Positions 55,762 through 64,000 of a stretch of 64,000 bases of DNA are shown here, in pieces (within the stretch, counting starts at the first letter, position 1; the number at the start of each line of letters is the position of its first letter). The DNA lies in NCBI RefSeq assembly GCF_002154895.1, contig NZ_MUIZ01000001.1, positions 310,001-374,000 of the forward strand, given 5' to 3'. Made by a program: the position numbers and the translations under genes. Source of the stretch: Lactococcus petauri (GTDB taxonomy: Bacteria > Bacillota > Bacilli > Lactobacillales > Streptococcaceae). The notes under the pieces were generated by a model. It did no database searches, was not told where the DNA came from, and saw nothing but the letters and a program-made list of their open reading frames with translations.

Positions 55762-55789
55762 ATGTATGCGTTATCAATATTTTCATTAT
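55762..55789 (-). promoter_or_regulatory. bglA promoter with downstream cre site
   Basis: Extended -10 TGCTATAAT (core 55784-55789) on the minus strand. TGATAACGCATACA (55762-55775) matches the cre consensus and lies downstream of the start site, a roadblock position. Confidence 0.65.
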
Positions 55790-55947
55790 AGCAAAAATTA
55801 TCAGAGCAATCTGTCGGAAATATGGAAAGTCTGTTCCTATTTCTCGAAACAAAAGGCTAAAAAACAACCCATATTATTTTGTTAACTTCTCTTAAATATA
55901 CATATCACGCTGTTCCAACCAATTCCTTAATAATACGAAAGAGTACC

Positions 55948-55985
55948 TGAGAGCGTTTGCTTCCATTTTTTGAAAAAGGTATAAT
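55948..55985 (+). promoter_or_regulatory. Promoter and cre-like site of the histidine-phosphatase gene
   Basis: TTGCTT (55957-55962), 17 bp, TATAAT (55980-55985). TGAGAGCGTTTGCT (55948-55961), a cre consensus match, overlaps the -35. The 303-bp gap 55715-56017 holds this and the bglA promoter, and no gene. Confidence 0.7.
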
Positions 55986-56017
55986 AAATGCACAAATAAA
56001 AAACTGGAGAGCTCTTA

Positions 56018-56575
56018 ATGAAAGAATTGTATTTAATGCGCCACGCTCAAACTCTATTTAATGTGCAAGGGCGCACGCAAGGTTGGAGTGATTCGCCACT
56101 GACACCAAAAGGAATCGATGATACGCTTAAGGCAGGAGAACGACTTCGAGCAAAACGACTTTGCTTTGATGCCTTCTACTCTTCCACACAAGAGCGGGCT
56201 TCTGACACTCTAGAATTGTTATTTCCCAATCAAGAATATAGCCGCCTGAAAGGTCTTAAAGAAATGAATTTTGGAGCCTATGAGGGGCATAGTGATTACT
56301 TGGAACCTATAGATAAAACGACATACTTCAAAAATTTTGGTGGTGAAAGCAGTCATCAGGTCTCTGAGCGGATGTACCAAAGTTTATCAGAATGTTTAAA
56401 CAAGCACGATAAGGTTTTCGCCCTTTCTCACGGTGCAGCAATGCATTTTTTTACTCAGGAGAAGGTTTTTAACTTTGAGAGTCAACCTCCTGTGCCACTC
56501 GGTAACTTGGCTTGTCTTCATTTTACTTATGATGAAGGAATCTTTACCTTTATCGAATCAATCTCACTGTTATAA
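56018..56575 (+). CDS. Histidine phosphatase (phosphoglycerate-mutase superfamily)
   Basis: A 185-residue enzyme with the phospho-His motif LMRHAQT (His9), the second catalytic His in ALSHGAAMHF, and EMNFGAYEG. It is shorter than the 230-250 of true phosphoglycerate mutases, so broad phosphatase activity on sugar phosphates or similar is more likely. The substrate is unknown. A cre-like site suggests carbon control. Confidence 0.88.
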   Translation: MKELYLMRHAQTLFNVQGRTQGWSDSPLTPKGIDDTLKAGERLRAKRLCFDAFYSSTQERASDTLELLFPNQEYSRLKGLKEMNFGAYEGHSDYLEPIDKTTYFKNFGGESSHQVSERMYQSLSECLNKHDKVFALSHGAAMHFFTQEKVFNFESQPPVPLGNLACLHFTYDEGIFTFIESISLL

Positions 56576-56611
56576 AAAGGCATCTTTCTCATCAAGCATA
56601 GCCGATGCCTT
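56575..56611 (+). terminator. Terminator after the histidine-phosphatase gene
   Basis: AAAAGGCATC / GATGCCTTTT around a long loop (17 nt). Only four T follow, so part of the transcription may run into the aquaporin gene. Confidence 0.5.
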
Positions 56612-56644
56612 TTGAACTTTCTAGAAAATTTTAAGGATATAAAA

Positions 56645-57355
56645 ATGATAAGTGAAGTTTTGGGAGAATTACTGGGAACAGCTATTCTGCTCTATCTCGG
56701 TGGTGCCGTTATCGCAGCAAATGTGCTCCGTAAGACAAAGTCAGAAGGTGCAGGATGGCTCGTGATTATTTTCGGCTGGGGCTTAGCCGTAATGTTTGCT
56801 TCTCTTGTAGTGGGTTTCTTTTCTCCTGCCTACCTCAATCCCGCTATTGTCTTTGCAATGGTTGTTCTCGAAGAAATTTCTTTAATTTCAGCTTTTCTTT
56901 TTATTATTGCGGAGTTTTTAGGCGCAATGCTAGGAGCCTTCTTGGTCTGGTTGCATTACTATCCTCATTGGGAACAAACAACAGATGCTGAAGCGATTTT
57001 TTCTGTTTTTGCAACAGCACCTGCCATTAAACATAGCTTATCTAACTTTTTTGCAGAAGCTATGGGGACAGCACTTCTTGTTCTGGCTGTATTAGCTGTG
57101 GGACAAAGCGAACTTCCTTCAGGAGTAAGTACTGGTTTTATCGCCGCTATTATCATGTCTTTAGGCCTATCTTTAGGTTCAACAACAGGCTTTGCCGTTA
57201 ATCCTGCACGAGATTTAGGTCCTCGTCTTGTGCATACACTCTTACCACTTAAACATAAGGGGACTTCTGATTGGGCATATGCTTGGATTCCGGCAATTGC
57301 ACCTCTTGTTGGCGCTGTTCTGGCCGCTTTATTATTCAAGCAACTGATTTATTAA
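56645..57355 (+). CDS. Aquaglyceroporin / glycerol facilitator (MIP family)
   Basis: A 236-residue MIP channel with six membrane segments and both NPA boxes: NPAIVFAM near residue 62 and NPARDLGPRL near 185. The Asp after the second NPA box is the mark of the glycerol-conducting branch. The ATG at 56645 is supported by TAAGGA; a TTG frame from 56612 lies in the terminator. It has no operon partner such as glpK here. Confidence 0.9.
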   Translation: MISEVLGELLGTAILLYLGGAVIAANVLRKTKSEGAGWLVIIFGWGLAVMFASLVVGFFSPAYLNPAIVFAMVVLEEISLISAFLFIIAEFLGAMLGAFLVWLHYYPHWEQTTDAEAIFSVFATAPAIKHSLSNFFAEAMGTALLVLAVLAVGQSELPSGVSTGFIAAIIMSLGLSLGSTTGFAVNPARDLGPRLVHTLLPLKHKGTSDWAYAWIPAIAPLVGAVLAALLFKQLIY

Positions 57356-57361
57356 ACAAAT

Positions 57362-57391
57362 AAAAAGCAACTTTAAACAAAGTTGCTTTTA
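57362..57391. terminator. Bidirectional terminator, aquaporin / RpiR gene
   Basis: AAAAGCAACTTT / AAAGTTGCTTTT around AAAC. It overlaps the last codons of the RpiR gene. Confidence 0.88.
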
Positions 57392-58164
57392 AATGTGTCA
57401 TCGATCAGTTTATTTTTCTTATTTTGACGTATTTCCTGTGTCTTATGCGCTAATTGTTCTAAAATAGCCATCACAGGAAGTTGTGTCGTTAAATTCCCCA
57501 ATGCGTGTACCTTTGAACCCTCATGTGCCACATTATAGGGGATAGAAATATCGGCCATATTAGCCATTGTGTTATTTACTTCATTAGTGATTGCAATAAC
57601 CTTAACGCCATCTCTTTTATAGGCAACAATCTGAGCAATAATAAAGTTGGTCTTCCCAGAAATAGAGAGTGCTACAACTGTCATTGTTTTGGCATTATTT
57701 GTCATTAGTGGTTGATAAGGATCAATGACTTCAAAAGCAGGTAATCCGGCATTATTAAAATATTTTGTGCCATAATCCGCTAAGGCACCTGAAGTTCCAA
57801 CACCCATAAAAACCGTATACTCGGTTTCTTCTAGAAGCTTTGCAGCCTCACCAATAAGAGCAGTATATTCAGGACTCAATAAACGTTTAGTAAAGAGCTC
57901 AAAGGCAAGAAGATTATCATACTTTGGATCTTCTGCTTTCAGCGAAATTTGGTGTTTTTGTTTTTGCAAATAAGTCTTGAGTTCATTCCAGCCTGAAAAA
58001 CCTAACTTATGTGTCATACGTACAATTGTCGTAGGCGAAGCATGGACAGTCGAAGCAAATTCACGAATAGTCATGTTCATGATAATTTCTGGTGCTTTAA
58101 CAACTTCCTCAAAAATTTTACTTTCCAAATCATTGAGCGCATTAAGCTTATTATCTTCAAGCAT
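57373..58164 (-). CDS. RpiR/MurR-family sugar-phosphate regulator
   Basis: A 263-residue regulator: N-terminal helix-turn-helix (MNMTIREFASTVHASPTTIVRM, in parts TIREFASTVHASPTTIVRM) and a C-terminal SIS sugar-isomerase domain (about 110-240) with VFMGVGTSGALADYG and VALSISGKTNFI. SIS domains bind phosphosugars. It is divergent from a cellobiose-type IIC, which it probably controls. It uses an extended -10 TGATATACT. Confidence 0.9.
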   Translation of the reverse strand: MLEDNKLNALNDLESKIFEEVVKAPEIIMNMTIREFASTVHASPTTIVRMTHKLGFSGWNELKTYLQKQKHQISLKAEDPKYDNLLAFELFTKRLLSPEYTALIGEAAKLLEETEYTVFMGVGTSGALADYGTKYFNNAGLPAFEVIDPYQPLMTNNAKTMTVVALSISGKTNFIIAQIVAYKRDGVKVIAITNEVNNTMANMADISIPYNVAHEGSKVHALGNLTTQLPVMAILEQLAHKTQEIRQNKKNKLIDDTFKSNFV

Positions 58165-58296
58165 CTTTTTCTCTCCTCCACTTCTCCCTAGCTTTACTTC
58201 CAGTATATCACATTTTTGTTACAAAATTCAGGAACAAATAAAAAGTATCAAGTTCAATCCTTTATAAACACCCTTTAAAAATAGCTCTTTAAACGT

Positions 58297-58324
58297 GTTC
58301 CATAGAACATATCTTTTATGGAAC
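58297..58324. promoter_or_regulatory. Inverted repeat, candidate RpiR operator
   Basis: GTTCCATA and TATGGAAC, perfect 8-bp arms, 12 bp apart, with an inner GAAC that makes three half-sites. They lie in the divergent rpiR-celB promoter region. Confidence 0.5.
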
Positions 58325-58333
58325 AAAATACAA

Positions 58334-58371
58334 TGATAACGCTTGCATTTACGTGTCAGTTAGATTACAAT
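58334..58371 (+). promoter_or_regulatory. Promoter and cre site of the IIC gene
   Basis: TTGCAT (58343-58348), 17 bp, TACAAT (58366-58371). TGATAACGCTTGCA (58334-58347), a cre match, overlaps the -35. Confidence 0.75.
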
Positions 58372-58395
58372 TAGTTTATCGATTTATTAATTACG

Positions 58396-58414
58396 TGTGA
58401 CGCGTTTCGTCACA
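58396..58414. promoter_or_regulatory. Short hairpin-forming inverted repeat in the IIC leader
   Basis: TGTGACG / CGTCACA, perfect 7-bp arms around CGTTT. It could be a second operator or an mRNA hairpin. Confidence 0.5.
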
Positions 58415-58441
58415 TAGAACTTATTACAAAGGAGTTACTTT

Positions 58442-59764
58442 ATGAATGGATTTATTAATGAAAAAGTACTGCCGCCAATTATGAAATTCTTGAACACCAA
58501 ACCTATGGTGGCCATCAAGAACGGGATGATATACCCGATTCCCTTTATCATTGTCGGTTCCGTATTTTTAATTTTGGGACAGTTGCCTATCCAAGCGGCA
58601 CAGGATTATCTCTTCTCTATTGGATTGGGGACACTTTTCTTGCAAATCAATGATGCCTCTTTCGGTATTATGGCGCTTATCGCAGCCTTTGGTATTACTT
58701 ACTCATGGATGAAAGAGGAGGGACTAGAAGGAGCTAGTGCTGGCCTTACTGCTGTTATCGTCCATATCCTATTGCAACCAAATTCTATTGCGAATGTCGT
58801 CAATATTGCAGATCCCACACAGACTTCAGATGCTTGGCAAGTTTCAGGTATCATTGACCGTACTTGGTTGGGTGGACAGGGAATGATTTTATCAATCATT
58901 GTTGGACTCTTGGTAGGGTGGATTTTCTCAACTTTAGTCAAGAAAAACATTACTGTCAAGTTGCCTGACTCCGTACCATCAAACGTTGCCGCTTCATTTA
59001 CGGCTTTAATTCCCGCGGCAGTTGTTATTTCACTCTTCGGCGCACTTCACGGTCTCTTCACAATTGTCTTAAATACTACTTTTATTGAATGGGTTTATGA
59101 AGTTATCCAAATACCTTTGCAACACGCAGTAGATGGCCCTGGTGGGATTCTCATGATGGGACTTGGTCCAGTCATGTGGTGGTTTGGGGTTCATGGCTCT
59201 GCGATTATCTCAGGTGTTATGGGCCCACTTCTTCTGGCTAATGCAGCAGACAATGCGGCACTCTTGGCTGAAGGCCGCTTGTCTCTTGAAAATGGTGCAC
59301 ATATCGTAACGGCTGCTATGGGAGATCAAATCATGACCATGTCCGGTGCCGGCATCACCATCGGTTTACTGATCTTTACTTTGTTCAGTGCAAAGTCTGA
59401 CCAAATGAAATCTATTGGTCGACTGGGTGCTGGGCCCGGTGTCTTCAATATTAACGAACCCGTCCTCTTTGGTATGCCAGTTGTCTTGAATCCTTTTCTT
59501 GCAATTCCTTTTATCTTCACACCAACAATTTTAGGACTGCTGACTTACTTTGCGATGAGTATGGGAATTATTCCACCGTTTACAGGTATGGTCGCTCCTT
59601 GGACGACTCCACCAATCCTCTCCGGTTTATTGGTTGGAGGTTGGCAATTAGCCATCTGGCAAGCTGCTATGCTCTTTCTATCTATCGTCATCTACTGGCC
59701 ATTCGCTAAGAAATACGATAATATCTTGCTCGAGCAAGAAGCAGAAATGAAGAAGGAAAACTAA
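58442..59764 (+). CDS. celB: PTS cellobiose/lactose-type enzyme IIC
   Basis: A 440-residue membrane permease with about ten helices. It starts MNGFINEKVLPPIMKFLNTKPM and contains NINEPVLFGMPVVLNPFLAIPF (in parts NINEPVLFGMP and VLNPFLAIPF), the signature of the Lac/Cel IIC family. AAAGGAG precedes the ATG. No IIA or IIB gene follows, so it must borrow them from another locus. With the 6-phospho-beta-glucosidase nearby, beta-glucosides are the likely substrates. Confidence 0.93.
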   Translation: MNGFINEKVLPPIMKFLNTKPMVAIKNGMIYPIPFIIVGSVFLILGQLPIQAAQDYLFSIGLGTLFLQINDASFGIMALIAAFGITYSWMKEEGLEGASAGLTAVIVHILLQPNSIANVVNIADPTQTSDAWQVSGIIDRTWLGGQGMILSIIVGLLVGWIFSTLVKKNITVKLPDSVPSNVAASFTALIPAAVVISLFGALHGLFTIVLNTTFIEWVYEVIQIPLQHAVDGPGGILMMGLGPVMWWFGVHGSAIISGVMGPLLLANAADNAALLAEGRLSLENGAHIVTAAMGDQIMTMSGAGITIGLLIFTLFSAKSDQMKSIGRLGAGPGVFNINEPVLFGMPVVLNPFLAIPFIFTPTILGLLTYFAMSMGIIPPFTGMVAPWTTPPILSGLLVGGWQLAIWQAAMLFLSIVIYWPFAKKYDNILLEQEAEMKKEN

Positions 59765-59771
59765 ATTGAAC

Positions 59772-59796
59772 AAAAGCTCCCACTTCGGAGCTTTTT
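59772..59796 (+). terminator. Terminator after celB
   Basis: AAAAGCTCC / GGAGCTTTTT around CACTTC, 7 bp after the stop. Confidence 0.88.
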
Positions 59797-59852
59797 AGGT
59801 CGCGCTTTTCCTCTGTATCCCATATTAATATTCTGAGATATCCGGAGAACAT

Positions 59853-59897
59853 AAAAAACTTTTAGTTAGGCTTGATTTGCCACTAAAAGTTTTTTTA
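59853..59897 (-). terminator. alaS terminator
   Basis: AAAAAACTTTTAGT / ACTAAAAGTTTTTT, 14-bp arms, followed by T on the minus strand. It lies 9 bp past the alaS stop. Confidence 0.88.
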
Positions 59898-59905
59898 TTT
59901 TATTA

Positions 59906-62524
59906 TTAAGAAAGTTTTGAACCTACATTTTCGATAAGTTCTGGAATTCCAGCGGCTTTAGATCCACCGGCCATGGCCATATCTGGTTTACCACCTCCAC
60001 GGCCGTCAATGTAAGGTGCAAGCTCTTTAATCAAGTTTCCAGCTTTAACATCAGCTGTTTTACTTGCCACTAACAAGCTCACTTTTTCACCAATCTTCGC
60101 AACAAGGACAAGAACATCGGACAACTCTTTTTGTTTCCAGATGTCTGCAAGATTACGTAGACCATTTACATCTGGTACTGCAACTTCACTAGCAATATAA
60201 CTTGTACCTGCTGCTTTGAGAACATTTTTAAAGACTTCATCAGATTGACTTGCAGCTAATTTACCTGCTAATGCGTCATTTTCTTTTTGAGCCGCTTTAA
60301 GTTCTTCTTGCATAGCTGTTACTTTTGACACGACTTGAGCAGCTTGTGGTGCTTTCACAACTGCTGCGACTTCATTGAGCGTATTTTCAGCATCTTTAAA
60401 TGCTTCATAAGCTTTTTGGCCTGTTACGGCAACAATACGGCGAACGCCTGATCCGATACCTTCTTCTTTGATAATCTTGAAGAGACCAATTTCACTTGTT
60501 GTTGCTGTATGTGTACCACCACAAAGTTCGACAGAGTAATCACCAATTTTAACGACACGAACATTTTTACCATATTTTTCGCCAAAGAGAGCCATTGCGC
60601 CCATTTCTTTAGCAGTTTCAATATCAGTTTCTACCGTTTCCACAGCTAATGATTGCCAAATCACTTCGTTAACTTGACGTTCGATATCAGCCAATTCTTC
60701 CTTGCTTACAGGAGCAAAGTGTGTAAAGTCAAAGCGAAGGAACTCTACTTCGTTAAGTGATCCTGCTTGAAGTGCATGTTCACCTACAATATTGTGCAAT
60801 GCTGCATGGAGCAAGTGAGTTGCTGTGTGATTTTTAATGATACCATGACGGCGTTCTGCATCAATTTCAAGTGTGTAAGTTTCACCGACTACAAGAGTAG
60901 AAAGAATGTCAACCATATGGAGATTTTGACCATTTGGTGCATGTTGAACATCCTTAACTTCTGCAACAACTTTGCCTGCAGCATTTTTAATCACACCGTG
61001 GTCAGAAACTTGTCCACCCATTTCTGCGTAGAATGGTGTTTTATCGAAAATAAGTTGCGCTTCACCGCTTACAGTATCCACTTTTTCATCATCTTTAACT
61101 GCCACAAGAAGTTTGCCATCATATTTTTCAACATCATAAAGGAATTCAGATTCTTCTTTGATGGATTGAAGTGTTTCGTTTTGTGCGCCCATTGAACCAC
61201 CTTTAACGACAGCAGCACGTGCACGATCTTGTTGCTCTTTCATCGCTGCTTTAAAACCTTCATGGTCAATCTTGAAACCAGCATCTTCAGCTAATTCTTC
61301 AGTTAACTCTACTGGGAAACCATAAGTATCGTAAAGGCGGAAGATATCTTGCCCTTCAAGCATTGTCTTGCCTTCTTCTTTAAGTTTGGCAAGCAATTCA
61401 TCTAAGAGTTTGCTTCCACCATCAATTGTACGGCCAAAAGCTTCTTCTTCACGGTCAATAATTTGCATGATAAAATCTTGTTTTTCAAGGACTTCTGGGT
61501 AGTATGACTCCATGATTTTACCAACAACGGGAACAAATTGAGCCAAGAATTTACCTTCAATGCCTAATTTTTTACCGTGCATAACAGCACGACGAAGAAG
61601 ACGGCGAAGAACATAGCCACGTCCTTCATTTCCTGGCAAAGCACCGTCACCGATAGCAAAGCTAAGTGCACGGATATGATCCGCAATAACTTTAAAACTC
61701 ATGTTGTCGCCATCTGGATTGTAAGTTTTACCAGAAATACGTTCAATTTCACGAATGATAGGGAGGAAAAGATCCGTATCAAAGTTTGTTTTACCACCTT
61801 GGATGATACAAACCATACGTTCAAGTCCCATTCCCGTATCAATATTTTTCTGTGGCAACTCTTTATATTCGCTACGTGGAATAGCTGGATCAGCATTAAA
61901 TTGTGACAAAACGATATTGTAGATCTCGATGTAACGGTCGTTCTCGATATCTTCAGCCAAGAGTTTCAAACCAATGTTTTCAGGATCGTAAGCTTCACCA
62001 CGATCAAAGAAAATTTCTGTATCTGGTCCTGAAGGTCCTGCACCAATTTCCCAGAAGTTGTCTTCGATTGGAACTAAATGACTTGCATCAACACCGAGCT
62101 CCACCCAACGGTTAAATGTATCTTTATCATCAGGGTAGTAAGTAATGTAAAGTTTTTCTGCTGGAAAATCAAAATATTCACTACTTGTAAGCATCTCCCA
62201 AGCATAAGCTAGAGCTTCTTCACGGAAATAATCACCAATTGAGAAATTCCCCAGCATTTCAAACATTGTATGGTGACGCGCTGTTTTACCTACGTTCTCG
62301 ATATCATTTGTACGAATCGATTTTTGCGCATTTGTAATACGTGGATTTTCTGGCACAACTGAACCGTCAAAATATTGTTTCAATGTCGCAACACCAGAGT
62401 TGATCCAGAGTAAAGTTGGGTCGTTCACTGGTACTAAAGATTGTGAAGGTTCAATAGAATGCCCTTTTGATTTGAAGAAATCAAGGAACATTTGACGTAC
62501 TTCTGTTGAAGTCATTTTTTTCAT
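59906..62524 (-). CDS. alaS: Alanyl-tRNA synthetase
   Basis: Charges tRNA-Ala and clears mischarged Ser/Gly. The 872-residue start at 62524 is placed by TTAGGAG; a longer frame to 62602 runs into the T-box terminator. The class II core is at the N-terminus ([14 protein letters not shown]), the editing domain has [11 protein letters not shown] and the [11 protein letters not shown] zinc motif, and the C-Ala domain follows ([15 protein letters not shown]-like glycine loop, here [14 protein letters not shown]). Controlled by the T-box upstream. Confidence 0.97.
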   Translation of the reverse strand: MKKMTSTEVRQMFLDFFKSKGHSIEPSQSLVPVNDPTLLWINSGVATLKQYFDGSVVPENPRITNAQKSIRTNDIENVGKTARHHTMFEMLGNFSIGDYFREEALAYAWEMLTSSEYFDFPAEKLYITYYPDDKDTFNRWVELGVDASHLVPIEDNFWEIGAGPSGPDTEIFFDRGEAYDPENIGLKLLAEDIENDRYIEIYNIVLSQFNADPAIPRSEYKELPQKNIDTGMGLERMVCIIQGGKTNFDTDLFLPIIREIERISGKTYNPDGDNMSFKVIADHIRALSFAIGDGALPGNEGRGYVLRRLLRRAVMHGKKLGIEGKFLAQFVPVVGKIMESYYPEVLEKQDFIMQIIDREEEAFGRTIDGGSKLLDELLAKLKEEGKTMLEGQDIFRLYDTYGFPVELTEELAEDAGFKIDHEGFKAAMKEQQDRARAAVVKGGSMGAQNETLQSIKEESEFLYDVEKYDGKLLVAVKDDEKVDTVSGEAQLIFDKTPFYAEMGGQVSDHGVIKNAAGKVVAEVKDVQHAPNGQNLHMVDILSTLVVGETYTLEIDAERRHGIIKNHTATHLLHAALHNIVGEHALQAGSLNEVEFLRFDFTHFAPVSKEELADIERQVNEVIWQSLAVETVETDIETAKEMGAMALFGEKYGKNVRVVKIGDYSVELCGGTHTATTSEIGLFKIIKEEGIGSGVRRIVAVTGQKAYEAFKDAENTLNEVAAVVKAPQAAQVVSKVTAMQEELKAAQKENDALAGKLAASQSDEVFKNVLKAAGTSYIASEVAVPDVNGLRNLADIWKQKELSDVLVLVAKIGEKVSLLVASKTADVKAGNLIKELAPYIDGRGGGKPDMAMAGGSKAAGIPELIENVGSKLS

Positions 62525-62597
62525 AGCTATTCTCCTAATAAAATAATTTTCATTTACTTTCGATTTGTGAATAAAAACACAATATAAAAACAAAAAA

Positions 62598-62768
62598 TTC
62601 ATCGTAAACGAGGGGCGTCACTCACGCGGTACCACCCTCATTCACGATGAATCCATCGTCTCTTTTTGCTTGGTAAAGCAGTTTCCCTGCTATTTGAAAA
62701 CCTTGAGGTTTTCAGCACGTTGACTTATCGACTTTCACCACATGTCGACTCTCTGTAAAGTCATTTCA
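62598..62768 (-). promoter_or_regulatory. T-box riboswitch of alaS
   Basis: On the minus strand, a leader of about 170 nt with AGAGAG and GGTGAAA stem I elements, GAAAACC-TCAA-GGTTTTC and GCAG-GGAAA-CTGC hairpins, the T-box AGGGTGGTACCGCGT (62624-62638), and the terminator TTCATCGT ... ACGATGAA with TTTTTT (62598-62651). A GCT at 62714-62716 is a candidate Ala specifier, but I could not place it firmly in stem I. The 5' end abuts the prsA stop. Confidence 0.92.
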
Positions 62769-62773
62769 TTCAT

Positions 62774-63682
62774 TTATTTTGATGATGAACTTGATGTAAA
62801 TTGTGAGAAGATTGTTGAGAAGGCTTCTTCTTTCACAGTGACATTATGTGCTTTAAGGTATTCACCAATCACACCAGCAACATAAGTTGTATCTGCCATT
62901 TTTTCTGCCTTGATTACATCTTTAAGTTTATCTTTATACTTGTTCATATCTGAACCTTTATCTGAAGTTTTAATCATTTTCACAACATAATAGCTTGTTG
63001 CACCAGTTGAGGCATTTGCTGATTCGATAACATCAGAAACTTCACCATTTTTCAATTTGAAGGCTGCTGTTTGAACTTCTTTTGGAATTGTAGTACTTGT
63101 TGAATCAAATTTTTGCTTGTTGCTTGCATTGTCTTTCTCAAACTTAGCTGCATCTGATTTCGCAGATTTTACTGCCTTAGTTGCTGCATCTTTAGTTGTT
63201 TCTGGAACAACAATCGCTTCAACTTCTGGATGGAAATCTGCCCAAGCTGCCTTCAAGTTAGCATCTGTAAATTGTGTGTCTGAGATTTTTTTCTCAATGG
63301 CATATTCTTGCAAGAGTTGAAGACGAACGTAAGATTTATAACTTTTTTCAGTAAATCCTTGTTGTTGCAAAGCTGCAGCAAACTGTTCGCCCATTTGTTT
63401 TTTAGTATCGTCAAACTTCGCTTGAACATCTTTATCTGAAACCTTATCGCCAAAATCTTTTTCAAACATTTTTGACATTGTCAAATTTTGTAAAAGAGAT
63501 GTGGCAGGCATATTTGGAAAAGTTTTAGCTTCACTGTAGAAATCTTCTACATTGATTGTGTCACCCTTCATTGTGATAATATTAGCTCCAGTAGAGTTAT
63601 TATTTCCACAAGCTGAAAGTGTGACAAGTCCTAAAGCCGCAACAGCTGTTGCGAGTAAGATGTTCAATTTTTTAAATTTCAA
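62774..63682 (-). CDS. prsA: PrsA-like foldase lipoprotein
   Basis: Extracellular peptidyl-prolyl isomerase anchored to the membrane that helps secreted proteins fold. The 302-residue start is TTG at 63680-63682, because AAGGAG lies 6 nt before it; an earlier ATG has no such site. The signal peptide ends in the lipobox VTLSAC. The centre (about 145-245) is a parvulin-like PpiC domain, poorly conserved (EAIVVPETTKDAA ... AFKLKNGEVSDVIES). Followed at once by the alaS T-box. Confidence 0.92.
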   Translation of the reverse strand: MKFKKLNILLATAVAALGLVTLSACGNNNSTGANIITMKGDTINVEDFYSEAKTFPNMPATSLLQNLTMSKMFEKDFGDKVSDKDVQAKFDDTKKQMGEQFAAALQQQGFTEKSYKSYVRLQLLQEYAIEKKISDTQFTDANLKAAWADFHPEVEAIVVPETTKDAATKAVKSAKSDAAKFEKDNASNKQKFDSTSTTIPKEVQTAAFKLKNGEVSDVIESANASTGATSYYVVKMIKTSDKGSDMNKYKDKLKDVIKAEKMADTTYVAGVIGEYLKAHNVTVKEEAFSTIFSQFTSSSSSK

Positions 63683-63779
63683 AGTTTTCTCCTTGTTGGG
63701 TATATTCCCTTGATACATTTGTTTCTTGTAACAATATTATAACACAAAACATTAAATAAACCTAAACTGATTTACAATG

Positions 63780-64000
63780 TCAAACTTTCTTAATCATTAA
63801 TATTCCATCTCCTAAAGGAACCATACTCGCGCGGTATTTAGGGTTGTCTAAAACTTCATCAAAGAGACGACGAAGCCCACGTTCAAGTGCACGCTGCGTC
63901 CGTTTAATTTCCATAATTGGAATAAGTATTTCTCCGCCTTGGAAAATATCATCCATGATAATCACACCATTTTCCGAAAGCAACTCCATGGCACGAGGCA
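63780..64000 (-). CDS. O-methyltransferase, partial (C-terminal 73 residues)
   Basis: The frame runs off the right edge: PRAMELLSENGVIIMDDIFQGG is read from 63998 on (in parts PRAMELLSENG and VIIMDDIFQGG). This is the end of a family 3 SAM-dependent O-methyltransferase (YrrM-like); IIMDD corresponds to the metal-binding LxxDN/LxDD step, and KRTQRALERGLRRLFDEV and LPLGDGILMIKK-like ends follow (here VPLGDGILMIKKV). The substrate is unknown. It precedes prsA in the same direction. Confidence 0.85.
   Translation of the reverse strand, partial: PRAMELLSENGVIIMDDIFQGGEILIPIMEIKRTQRALERGLRRLFDEVLDNPKYRASMVPLGDGILMIKKV

Overview
The window is low-GC Gram-positive chromosome and fits the genus Lactococcus. 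The evidence is a fatty-acid cluster fabT-fabH-acpP-fabD-fabG-fabF-accB-fabZ-accC with no fabK or fabI inside it, a ptnAB/C/D mannose PTS followed by a DUF956 gene, a maltose-phosphorylase maltose locus, two T-box leaders, and strong Shine-Dalgarno and TGnTATAAT signals. A species outside L. lactis (for example the garvieae group) is possible, but I cannot prove it from sequence alone. Nearly everything is core metabolism. I see no prophage, insertion sequence, CRISPR array, rRNA or tRNA.

Layout. 1-2.9 kb: metG (partial), exoA, an ArsC/Spx-like gene and a small GlsB-type membrane protein. 3-4.6 kb: accD-accA with their own promoter. 4.7-8.2 kb: an accessory insert between accC and accD. It holds a membrane glycosyltransferase, a large cell-surface protein whose transcript should begin inside a 12-copy 5-bp repeat, and an unannotated type I toxin-antitoxin candidate with a 27-codon toxin and a convergent antisense promoter. 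8.3-15.7 kb: the fatty-acid operon with its MarR-type regulator FabT. 16-19.8 kb: an iron-siderophore ABC importer. 20-24.2 kb: a two-component system followed by dxs and yidD. 24.4-35.7 kb: the maltose/maltodextrin locus, with malEFG diverging from dexC-like, dexB-like, mapA, pgmB and malR genes. 35.8-41.4 kb: an LCP wall-polymer ligase, msrA, an immunity-like protein, a VanZ-RDD membrane protein, a GNAT enzyme, cmk, a LysM protein and ferredoxin. 41.6-45.1 kb: mannose PTS and DUF956. 45.1-47.4 kb: a YitT-like protein and T-box-serS. 47.5-53.7 kb: the phosphate (pst-phoU) operon. 53.7-59.8 kb: smpB, 6-phospho-beta-glucosidase, a histidine phosphatase, an aquaglyceroporin, an RpiR regulator and a cellobiose-type IIC. 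59.9-64 kb: alaS with T-box, prsA and a partial O-methyltransferase.

How it works together. Sugar uptake (mannose PTS, maltose ABC transporter, beta-glucoside IIC with phospho-beta-glucosidase) carries cre-like TGNNANCGNNNNC sites at several promoters, pointing to CcpA or LacI-type control. Phosphate uptake carries an 11-bp-periodic array of TTTAC repeats upstream of the first pstS. The least ordinary parts are the 4.7-8.2 kb insert, the tandem duplication in the external loop of PtnD, and the overlapping divergent promoters at msrA with an apparently leaderless immunity-like gene.
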